Shown: in pieces, positions 27,657 through 34,040 of the stretch | Numbering within the stretch: the first letter of the stretch is position 1 | Layout: each line of letters begins with the position of its first letter | DNA from: Muribaculaceae bacterium | GTDB taxonomy: Bacteria; Bacteroidota; Bacteroidia; Bacteroidales; Muribaculaceae | DNA length: 47,866 nucleotides | NCBI GenBank assembly: GCA_016292745.1 | Contig: JAEDFO010000011.1 | Span: 1-47,866, forward strand | Reading direction: 5' to 3' | Translations under genes and position numbers: made by a program | Notes under the pieces: model-generated | The model's database searches: none | What the model was told of the DNA's origin: nothing | What the model saw: the letters and a program-made list of their open reading frames with translations, nothing else

Positions 27657-28784
27657 ATGTATACATCGCTTCATATGTTGCAGCACAGCTGCATGCTCGT
27701 GGTCGCCGTGTTGGCACTGATATTGGTCACCTCGCGACTATTCACCAAATGGACCATCAGGAACTACGAACGTTCGCGATGGATGCTCGTGGCCGCGATG
27801 CTTCTGCTGTGTGCGCACTACGTGCTACAGATGCACTACGGCATACGCGCTGAGGGCGCCTATGCCGGGGCCGTGGTGAACATACTGTTCTACGCGCCGG
27901 TATCGTTTCTGGTGTCGCTGTCGCTTCTCTACATGGAATGCCGCGAATACTCCGTTAGGCACTACGTGGCCATCGGAGCCGTGGGATATCTGCTGATACT
28001 CGGGGCGTTCATTGCGGGCTGGGTGTACTACGGCAGCCTTCACATGCCCATAACGATGTATGTGATGCTGGCGCTGTTCTACGTGATTCTCGGCTACTTC
28101 ATCGTCTCGCCGATAAATCAGATACGACGGAAATACCGCGTAGTAGCCGCCAACACCGGAGGCGACATGATGCCCTACCGAGCCTACATATATGCCGGCT
28201 TCTTGCTGCTGGCACTCACCGCGTTGTTTGCCACCGCAGCGATAGCCTCCACGCAGATGCTCTATATCGCCGCACCATTGGTGCTGATAGGGCTGTTTGT
28301 GTTTGTAATGAGCTTTGTGGCAATAGGTTTCGTGATAGAGCCCGAAGAAATCGAGCTGTTCAACAGCGAATCAAGCCAGGAAAGCGAAGAAACAGCCGCC
28401 GACGCCATGCATCCCACTACCGACGCACCGCTGAGCGCCGCCAAGATGGCTCAGATAAGCGAATTGCTGAAGCAATGGTGCAGCCAAGGCGGATTCCGCG
28501 ACAGTTCGACCACCCTGGCATCGCTGTCGCGCCGAATAGGGATAAGCCGCCGCGAGCTCACCATCTATTTCCAACTTAACGAGCAGTGCACCTTCCGGGT
28601 GTGGCTATCGAACATCCGTCTCAGCGAAGCACAACGGATAATGATAGCACACCCCGAATACAGCAACGAAACGGTGTCGGCCGAGTGCGGATTCTCGTCG
28701 CGCGGACAGCTCTACAACATTTTCCACGACAAGACCGGGATGTCGCCCAAGGAATGGAAAGAAAAGCAGCAAATCGCAGAATAA
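27657..28784 (+). CDS. Membrane-anchored AraC-family transcriptional regulator
   Basis: 375 residues from ATG 27657; an in-frame TTG at 27642 is less likely. The N-terminal ~225 residues hold about seven hydrophobic helices (for example MLVVAVLALILVTS, YVMLALFYVILGYFIV). A linker follows, then an AraC-type double helix-turn-helix: first HTH around 285-305 (LASLSRRIGISRRELTIYF), second around 335-357 (ETVSAECGFSSRGQLYNIF) ending TGMSPKEWKEK. This is a one-component, membrane-embedded regulator layout seen in Bacteroidales. It sits 19 nt after GH2 and likely controls part of this locus or the next operon; three direct repeats beginning 38 nt after its stop codon are candidate binding sites. Confidence 0.85.
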   Translation: MYTSLHMLQHSCMLVVAVLALILVTSRLFTKWTIRNYERSRWMLVAAMLLLCAHYVLQMHYGIRAEGAYAGAVVNILFYAPVSFLVSLSLLYMECREYSVRHYVAIGAVGYLLILGAFIAGWVYYGSLHMPITMYVMLALFYVILGYFIVSPINQIRRKYRVVAANTGGDMMPYRAYIYAGFLLLALTALFATAAIASTQMLYIAAPLVLIGLFVFVMSFVAIGFVIEPEEIELFNSESSQESEETAADAMHPTTDAPLSAAKMAQISELLKQWCSQGGFRDSSTTLASLSRRIGISRRELTIYFQLNEQCTFRVWLSNIRLSEAQRIMIAHPEYSNETVSAECGFSSRGQLYNIFHDKTGMSPKEWKEKQQIAE

Positions 28785-28800
28785 AGGCTTTACAAAGCGG

Positions 28801-28838
28801 TTAAAAGTGTCTAATTCATACGAGTTAGACACTTTTAA
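28801..28838 (+). terminator. Terminator after the AraC gene
   Basis: A perfect 14-bp stem (TTAAAAGTGTCTAA / TTAGACACTTTTAA), 10-nt loop, then TTTATG. The palindrome is symmetric and could end transcripts on either strand, but only the plus-strand gene ends here (28784). One arm overlaps the first of the GARTTAGAC repeats. Confidence 0.65.
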
Positions 28839-28903
28839 TTTATGAATTAGACTATTTATTTGTAGAATTAGACCATCCGGACGAAAATGAAGCGGTAATT
28901 TTG
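28822..28903 (+). promoter_or_regulatory. Three direct GARTTAGAC repeats plus a -7 box upstream of the NigD-like gene
   Basis: GAGTTAGAC (28822-28830), GAATTAGAC (28844-28852) and GAATTAGAC (28865-28873) lie on the same strand at 22- and 21-nt steps, two helical turns. An inverted copy (GTCTAATTC) is at 28808-28816. A full -7 box, TAATTTTG, is at 28896-28903, so the last repeat falls at the -33 position, which itself lacks TTTG. This looks like an activator array, possibly for the adjacent AraC regulator. Confidence 0.5.
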
Positions 28904-29206
28904 AACATCGATTCACGGCAGACAGATGCCGGGACAATCGAAAGCAGCAATCCTTAAAAAGCTGATTCGAATTTTAAGTTAGTTACTTTCACTGAGCATT
29001 AGGAACAACTGGTATGAAAAAATGAAAAATACTATGAAAGCATAATCCTATGCCACCGGAGCCGGTGGTAGTATGAATGTAAAGACACGAATATATAATT
29101 AACAACAATTAACGGGGCGGCAATGCAAGACAAATGCATTGCCGTGATTATTATAATAGAGATTTTAAAAAAGCGAACAATAACCAGAATAAAAAATTAG
29201 ACTGAA
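28904..29206 (+). other. Leader region of the NigD-like gene
   Basis: No convincing gene. It contains a small hairpin CCACCG-GAGC-CGGTGG (29053-29068) and a 10-bp stem-loop CGGCAATGCA / TGCATTGCCG (29118-29144) followed by an AT-rich stretch. Only tiny open frames are present, such as MKNTMKA. Confidence 0.4.
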
Positions 29207-29968
29207 ATGAAGGATTTACTATTGAAAAAAGCAAAGACAATGCTGGTGGCCATGACAGCCGTGGCGCTGATGGCCCCGATGCAGAGCTGCGACGATGATG
29301 ACGACGACATCTACTATCCCGGCGGAGTGATATACAACGCGCTGGTGACCGTAAAGCCACTTGACGGCGGCAAGCAGTTCTACATGCAGCTCGACGACTA
29401 CACCACCGTGCAAGCCATCAACATAACCGAATCGCCATACAAGGACAAGGAAGTGCGCGCCCTGGCCAACATCTCGGCTACCGACATGCAGAGCGACACC
29501 TACGACCATCTGGTGCAGCTCAACTGGATTGACAGCATCCGCACCAAGGATGCAGTGCCATACAAGATGGAAGGCTATGGCGACGACCCTGTGGAAATAG
29601 TAAACGACTGGACCACCATAGCCGAGGACGGCTACCTGACCTTGCGCTTCCGCACCCTGTGGGGACGCCACTCCAACATAGCCCACGAGGTTAACCTGAT
29701 GCTCAGCGGCGACGAAACCAACCCGTATGTGGTTACCTTCTACCACGACGCCCACGGCGATGCAGGCACAGAATACGGCGACGGCATGGTTGCATTCAAG
29801 ATTAACGACCTGCTTCCCGATACCAACGGCGAGACAGTGGAGCTAACCGTGAAGTGGAACTCGTTCTCGGGCGAAAAGGAGCACAAATTCAAATATTGCT
29901 CACGCCAGACCACCGTACCGTTCAAGCCCGGCACAGGAGGACGCCTGGACATACTCCGGTTGAAGTAA
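29207..29968 (+). CDS. NigD-like lipoprotein
   Basis: 253 residues. Signal peptide with lipobox MQSC, immediately followed by six aspartates, which matches the acidic lipoprotein surface-export signal of Bacteroidota, so it is probably outer-membrane and surface exposed. The body is all-beta: an N-terminal OB-like part (GGVIYNALVTVKPLDGGKQF) and a C-terminal beta sandwich (GYLTLRFRTLWG ... EVNLMLSGDE), the arrangement of the NigD family first named from a Bacteroides bacteriocin-immunity context. It lies upstream of, and in line with, an ECF sigma gene and a dual-membrane anti-sigma candidate. As I recall, a NigD protein is also encoded beside the Das1/Dma1 pair of B. thetaiotaomicron. The biochemical role is unknown. 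Confidence 0.8.
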   Translation: MKDLLLKKAKTMLVAMTAVALMAPMQSCDDDDDDIYYPGGVIYNALVTVKPLDGGKQFYMQLDDYTTVQAINITESPYKDKEVRALANISATDMQSDTYDHLVQLNWIDSIRTKDAVPYKMEGYGDDPVEIVNDWTTIAEDGYLTLRFRTLWGRHSNIAHEVNLMLSGDETNPYVVTFYHDAHGDAGTEYGDGMVAFKINDLLPDTNGETVELTVKWNSFSGEKEHKFKYCSRQTTVPFKPGTGGRLDILRLK

Positions 29969-30087
29969 CGGATACTCTTGAAAATCATCATAATTGTTTT
30001 TATTTTTGTTAGACTTTGGAAGCATCATGCAGGCAGCCGGACCCGCAACGATGCATTGGTAAAGAAAACCGGCAGATAGTGTCACCC

Positions 30088-30117
30088 GGGGGCAGCGAGC
30101 CCGCACTTGCCGCCCCC
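30088..30117 (+). promoter_or_regulatory. GC-rich hairpin with T-run just before the sigma start codon
   Basis: GGGGGC (30088-30093) pairs with GCCCCC (30112-30117), and inside it GCGAG pairs with CTTGC. ATTTTTC follows at once. It has the form of a rho-independent terminator for the NigD-like gene, yet its last base is only 13 nt from the sigma ATG (30131), leaving no room for a promoter between. It may attenuate transcription into the sigma gene or hide its ribosome site. Confidence 0.6.
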
Positions 30118-30130
30118 ATTTTTCAAAACG

Positions 30131-30697
30131 ATGCGCGACATATCGGACGAAGAGGCAAGAAAGCTTACAGAAGGAGCAGCACGGGGCAACAGGGCCTCGA
30201 TGCAAGAGCTGTATGGCCTGTTCGGCGGCCTTGTGGGCGGAGTATGCCACCGATACCTGAGCGACCCCGACGATGTGTGCGACGCAGTGCAGAACACCTT
30301 CGTGGCTGTGTTGTCGTCGATATCGCGCTTCGAATTCAATGGTCTGGCCTCGCTGAAATCGTGGCTTCGGCGCATAGCCGTCAACGAATCGCTGAAGATA
30401 GTGAGCCAGCACACCCGTTTCGAGCAGCTCGACGACAATCCCCAGGCTGAAACACTCGCCGACGAGCACCACGACAACGACATCGACAACATAGACCCCG
30501 AAACCCTGCTTGCACTGATAAACCGTCTGCCCGAAGGGTGCCGCACGGTGCTTAACCTGTATGTGTTTGAAGGGAAAAGCCATAGGGAAATAGCTAAAAT
30601 ACTCAACATCAGCGAGGGGACCTCGGCATCGCAGTATCTGCGAGCCAAGGCGAGGCTCCGCGCTTTAATTCTTGAACACCTAAACCAATCAGCTTAA
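30131..30697 (+). CDS. ECF sigma factor of a Das/Dma-type pair
   Basis: 188 residues from ATG 30131; the frame is open farther upstream through a TTG at 30107, but that codon lies inside the hairpin. Sigma region 2: YRYLSDPDDV-like segment (CHRYLSDPDDVCDAVQNTFV) and ASLKSWLRRIAVNESLKI. Region 4: LPEGCRTVLNLYVFEGKSHR and EIAKILNISEGTSASQYLRA. The next gene starts 3 nt later and encodes its probable anti-sigma, so the two are coupled. The overall form fits the Bacteroidota ECF group that includes Das1 of B. thetaiotaomicron (from memory). Its regulon cannot be read here, though the adjacent NigD-like gene is an obvious candidate. Confidence 0.9.
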   Translation: MRDISDEEARKLTEGAARGNRASMQELYGLFGGLVGGVCHRYLSDPDDVCDAVQNTFVAVLSSISRFEFNGLASLKSWLRRIAVNESLKIVSQHTRFEQLDDNPQAETLADEHHDNDIDNIDPETLLALINRLPEGCRTVLNLYVFEGKSHREIAKILNISEGTSASQYLRAKARLRALILEHLNQSA

Positions 30698-30700
30698 GTT

Positions 30701-31966
30701 ATGGATAAATGGGAGGAACATCTGAAACAGAAGCTAACCGACTTTGAGGCCGCGCCGCCACGCGATGTGTGGAGCGACATTGAAAAGCGACTGCCGTCGG
30801 CCAAGCCACAGCGCCGGGTGATATCGCCGATATGGCGATATTCCGCCGCAGCCGTATTGGCTTTGATTGTCGCAGTGTGCGCCACACTGCTGTTTGACCA
30901 ACAGCCAATAGAACAAGCCCTTTCACCCGACATCTCAGTGGCCGAAGCCACCACAGCCGCCCAAACATCGGCCGAAGCGCCAGCAACAGTTTCGCCCGCC
31001 ACCGATACAGCACCGGTGATAGCCCAGGCCCATAGCGCCACAGCATCAGAGCCCGCCACACCTCCCGTGGTGGCAGCCAAGACATTCTCGGCACCTATAG
31101 CCGAAACCTCCTCAAACCAACCAATGCCCGACAGTGTATCGGGCCAATCTACGTCCGAAAATGCCACGACCTCGGGCGAACAAACCAATGCTGCCGAAAT
31201 CTCAGAATCAACTTTCCGTAGCAACATCAAGTCGGTGGAAGAGACAGCCAATGCTAACGACGACTATGCCCTGCCCGAGATAAAGAGCGGCAACGGGGGG
31301 CGGTTCAGCGCCCGCGTGTATGCCTCCGGATTGTCGGCCACATCGTCGTCGACCGGCCATCCCAGCGTCTATCTGGCCAACGCGCCCCTGCAGAATTACA
31401 GCACAACCACCGGATTGCAGCAGATTATGACCCAGCAGCAAAACCACTACAGCAAGGAGGAGCACCATCAGCCGATAACCACCGGAGTGATGGTCCGCTA
31501 CAACCTGTCGCAACGCTTTGCCGTCGAGACCGGCCTTAACTACAGCTACTTATCGTCGGATATCAGCGAGGGGAGCGACGCGTACAACACTCAGCGGCAC
31601 CAGCATCTGCACTATCTCGGGCTACCGGTTAACGGAGTGGTGACAGTGTGGGAGAACCGACGATTCCAGGTTTATGGCACGGCTGGCGCAATGATACAGA
31701 AGTGCGTAAGCGGCAATGCCGATGTGGAATATGTGGTAAACGGCAAAGTGCAGTCGAAAGAGCGCGAAGATGTCGATGTAAAGAACATCCAGGCATCGCT
31801 GAATGCCGCCATCGGAGCGCAAGTGAAGCTCGGCCATAAGGTAGGCATCTATGTAGAGCCCGGCATAGGTTACTATTTCGACGACAATACCAATGTGCGA
31901 ACCATCTACAAGGAGCATCCCGTAACCTTCAACCTGAATGTAGGATTGCGACTGAATTTCGAGTGA
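30701..31966 (+). CDS. Dual-membrane-spanning anti-sigma factor (Dma-like): anti-sigma, TM helix, linker, beta-barrel
   Basis: 421 residues. Residues 1-45 are a charged cytoplasmic segment (LTDFEAAPPRDVWSDIEKRL) typical of Bacteroidota anti-sigma proteins. Residues 46-65 are one membrane helix (WRYSAAAVLALIVAVCATLL). Residues 66-198 are a low-complexity Ala/Thr/Ser/Pro linker long enough to cross the periplasm. Residues ~199-421 are an outer-membrane beta-barrel of the PorT/OmpA-like small-barrel type (GVMVRYNLSQRFAVETGLNY, YLGLPVNGVVTVW, VGIYVEPGIGYYF) ending NLNVGLRLNFE. There is no signal peptide, so the helix is the inner-membrane anchor. It would hold the sigma factor from gene 30131-30697 and could report outer-membrane state directly. 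The family was described in B. thetaiotaomicron as controlling vesicle formation (from memory). Confidence 0.82.
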   Translation: MDKWEEHLKQKLTDFEAAPPRDVWSDIEKRLPSAKPQRRVISPIWRYSAAAVLALIVAVCATLLFDQQPIEQALSPDISVAEATTAAQTSAEAPATVSPATDTAPVIAQAHSATASEPATPPVVAAKTFSAPIAETSSNQPMPDSVSGQSTSENATTSGEQTNAAEISESTFRSNIKSVEETANANDDYALPEIKSGNGGRFSARVYASGLSATSSSTGHPSVYLANAPLQNYSTTTGLQQIMTQQQNHYSKEEHHQPITTGVMVRYNLSQRFAVETGLNYSYLSSDISEGSDAYNTQRHQHLHYLGLPVNGVVTVWENRRFQVYGTAGAMIQKCVSGNADVEYVVNGKVQSKEREDVDVKNIQASLNAAIGAQVKLGHKVGIYVEPGIGYYFDDNTNVRTIYKEHPVTFNLNVGLRLNFE

Positions 31967-31973
31967 AAACCAG

Positions 31974-32004
31974 TTGCAATTCCGGCATAAAGAGCGTAAA
32001 TTTG
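31974..32004 (+). promoter_or_regulatory. Promoter of the sirtuin gene
   Basis: TTG (31974-31976), a 20-nt spacer and TAAATTTG (31997-32004). The start of transcription would be near 32011, giving a leader of only about 24 nt before the ATG at 32035, so the sirtuin is separate from the sigma/anti-sigma operon. Confidence 0.65.
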
Positions 32005-32034
32005 TGTATCGACACAAATAATACACAAACAGCT

Positions 32035-32727
32035 ATGAAGAAAATCGTAGTATCGACCGGCGCCGGGATGAGCGCCGAGAGCGGACTGTCGACATTCCGC
32101 GATGCCGGCGGCCTGTGGGACAAATATCCCGTGATGGAAGTGGCCAGCGCCGAAGGTTTTGCCCGAAATCCGGCATTGATACACCAATTCTACAACGAAC
32201 GCCGTCGCGAGCTGATGAAAGTAGAGCCCAACCAAGGGCACAAGCTGCTGGTTGAGCTCGAGAAAGATTACGATGTGCAGATAATAACCCAGAACGTCGA
32301 CAATCTGCACGAACGCGCCGGCAGCAGCAAGGTGCTTCACCTGCACGGCGAGCTGATGAAAATACGCTCGATGCGCCGCGACGACCGAATATACGACCTC
32401 ACCCCCGACAATCTGGAAACCTCGACCGAGACCCTCGACAAATATGGCGACCATGTGCGTCCCCACATCGTGTTTTTCAATGAAGATGTCCCTAACATCA
32501 CCCGAGCCATAGAGCTTGCCGGCGAGGCCGACATATTTGTGGTAATCGGCACATCGCTGAATGTGTACCCGGCAGCATCGCTGCTCCACTTTGTGAAGGC
32601 CGGCACGCCGATTTACTACATTGACCCACATCCGGCACACGTCGAGGTGCCCAACCTTACTGTCATAGCCAAGAAAGCCACCGAAGGCGTGGCCGAGCTT
32701 TTGGGAATCCTCAGCGTGAGGGGCTGA
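32035..32727 (+). CDS. cobB: Class III (SIRT5/CobB-like) NAD-dependent deacylase
   Basis: 230 residues from ATG 32035; an upstream in-frame ATG at 31963 would overlap the preceding gene and lacks homology. Sir2 motifs: STGAGMSAESGLSTFRDAGG (7-26), TQNVDNLHERAG (85-96), catalytic His104 in HLHGEL, and IGTSLNVYPA (171-180). Tyr53 and Arg56 (FYNERRR) form the YxxR pair of class III sirtuins that prefer succinyl or malonyl lysine, so desuccinylase activity is expected besides deacetylation. There is no cysteine in the whole protein, so the usual four-cysteine zinc site is absent. Cytoplasmic. It converges with the next gene, leaving 3 bases between the stop codons. Confidence 0.9.
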   Translation: MKKIVVSTGAGMSAESGLSTFRDAGGLWDKYPVMEVASAEGFARNPALIHQFYNERRRELMKVEPNQGHKLLVELEKDYDVQIITQNVDNLHERAGSSKVLHLHGELMKIRSMRRDDRIYDLTPDNLETSTETLDKYGDHVRPHIVFFNEDVPNITRAIELAGEADIFVVIGTSLNVYPAASLLHFVKAGTPIYYIDPHPAHVEVPNLTVIAKKATEGVAELLGILSVRG

Positions 32728-32730
32728 TTC

Positions 32731-33294
32731 TCACATACGTTGAGGCATCGATGAAATAAGAGCATCGTCGAAGATATAAGTGCCCTGAGGCGGACGCACC
32801 ACGCAACGCGCCTCGGCAATGGCGTCGTCGGTAGAGGCGGCGCTGTAGAGCATTATTCGCCCCGGCAGGCGGACAGCCACCGGCCGACGACGGCGACGAC
32901 GCGTAAACTCGTTGGCCTGCAGCTTGACTATGTAATCGCCGGGGTCGAGAAAATCGGTTACCGGCAGATTCCAAGAATCGAGACGCCACGCCAGCGGGCG
33001 CACCACTGAATCGGGGAGCGAAGCTGTAACCACCAGCTGCGGCGACACCTCATAATCGAGTTCGCCCACCATATCGGCTTGCGGGAGATAGTCGGAATAG
33101 GCATTAGCAAGCGCATCGGCATACCATTGGCGGATAAGAATGCGCAGATAGCGGTCGACATCGCAGCCGTCATGGCGCTCGATGGTGCAGCCGCTGTGGC
33201 GTGGCAGCAGATTCATTCGCAACATCCATAAATCCACCATCTCGTCCTCCGACATGGTGGTGAGTCGTTGATTATAAGCAAATTTGTCGTTCAT
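32731..33294 (-). CDS. Unrecognised 187-residue protein
   Basis: I do not recognise the family. No signal peptide or membrane helix. The N-terminal half is helical and acidic (MSEDEMVDLWMLRMNLLP, YLRILIRQWYADALANAYSDYLP); the C-terminal half looks beta-rich (DYEVSPQLVVTASLP, PGRIMLYSAAS) and contains six consecutive arginines (about 133-138), which could bind nucleic acid. It is transcribed alone on the minus strand, just downstream of the tRNA-Leu gene, with TATTTTTG (33317-33324) as a candidate -7 box 23 nt before the ATG. Codon use resembles the neighbours, which supports a real gene. Confidence 0.65.
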   Translation of the reverse strand: MNDKFAYNQRLTTMSEDEMVDLWMLRMNLLPRHSGCTIERHDGCDVDRYLRILIRQWYADALANAYSDYLPQADMVGELDYEVSPQLVVTASLPDSVVRPLAWRLDSWNLPVTDFLDPGDYIVKLQANEFTRRRRRRPVAVRLPGRIMLYSAASTDDAIAEARCVVRPPQGTYIFDDALISSMPQRM

Positions 33295-33316
33295 AGTAAT
33301 TGATTATTGATTTCTG

Positions 33317-33324
33317 CAAAAATA
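33317..33324 (-). promoter_or_regulatory. Candidate -7 box of the 187-residue protein gene
   Basis: Minus strand TATTTTTG, a full TAnnTTTG match, 22 nt upstream of the ATG at 33294; no TTTG found at -33. Confidence 0.4.
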
Positions 33325-33444
33325 AGAGGAAAACAGCGGAAGCGATGGCTAAAACCGCCACCAGCGCCGCCTGGAATGTTGATGCATTGTTGATGTAGCA
33401 AAAAAATAATGCACTGCAAGTAATCGATTTGCAGTGCATTAATG

Positions 33445-33527
33445 TGCCCGAGACCGGACTCGAACCGACATGGCTGTTAACCACTAGAACCTGAAACTAG
33501 CGCGTCTACCAATTTCGCCACCCGGGC
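33445..33527 (-). tRNA. tRNA-Leu, anticodon CAG
   Basis: Reads GCCCGGGTGGCGAAATTGGT on the minus strand from 33527. The acceptor stem GCCCGGG pairs with CTCGGGC, the D-arm contains GGTAGACGC, the anticodon loop TTCAGGT has anticodon CAG (33491-33493), a long class II variable arm follows (TGGTTAACAGCCA), then the T-arm GTCGGTTCGAGTCCG-like sequence. The discriminator base is A; CCA is not encoded. The top pair of the anticodon stem next to the loop is a T-T mismatch. Confidence 0.92.
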
Positions 33528-33637
33528 TTTTCGGTGCAAAGATAGTGCAAATCGACGTAACTGCAAAAAAAACATCACATTTTTTATTTTTTAGCATTAG
33601 AGCCTCAGGGAGGGAAGATTTGAGTTGGTGAAGATTT

Positions 33638-33815
33638 CGCTCCGCCGGAGCGATGCCGACTTGCGCGGCACCGCCACCCTTTTGGGTGGCGTGGAGCCCC
33701 CTTTGGGGAGAGAGCGGAAGGGCCTTGCCCTATGCTATATGGGCGTTGCGCCTTCAGCGCGCCGTGGGTGGCGGTTTTCGCAATGCTGCGGGTGGAGTTG
33801 GTGGTAATTTTGTGG
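33638..33815. repeat. Palindrome-rich patch with a third copy of the 48-nt repeat core
   Basis: The core at 33768-33815 matches the right arm of the first element at 44 of 48 positions. Ahead of it stand short perfect hairpins: CGCTCC-GCC-GGAGCG (33638-33652) and CGCCACCC-TTTT-GGGTGGCG (33672-33691). The stretch 33748-33772 is 21/25 identical to 40679-40703. The patch lies in the 513-base gap between the tRNA and the SusD gene at 34041. No gene is seen in the gap; a Gly-rich frame across the core is judged non-coding. Confidence 0.65.
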
Positions 33816-34011
33816 ACACTGGGCTGGCTGCGCGCCAGTGGGGTATCGGGGTCGTCGGGTTGGTGTTTCTTTTGGGGATAATACACGGAGAGTGCGCCAA
33901 AATCACTATGACACACTCTCCTCAAAAGGGAAAAAACTCTAATATTAACCTGTTTTTACTCTTTCCGGCTCCGCATGCGGGCGTTATGCCGCGCTTTGCG
34001 GAGTATTTAAA

Positions 34012-34031
34012 GGTGGGAGGTGTCTCCCACC
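34012..34031 (-). terminator. Terminator of the PHP-SusC-SusD operon
   Basis: GGTGGGAG / CTCCCACC (8 bp) with a 4-nt loop, followed on the minus strand by TTTAAAT, 9 nt after the SusD stop. A second stem-loop (CTCCGCA 33969-33975 with TGCGGAG 33997-34003) stands just beyond. Confidence 0.6.
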
Positions 34032-34040
34032 CTATTGATG

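Noticed and set aside
33445..33527. tRNA-Leu as an attachment site of an integrated element
   Set aside because: No integrase and no second copy of the tRNA 3' end is seen in the window.
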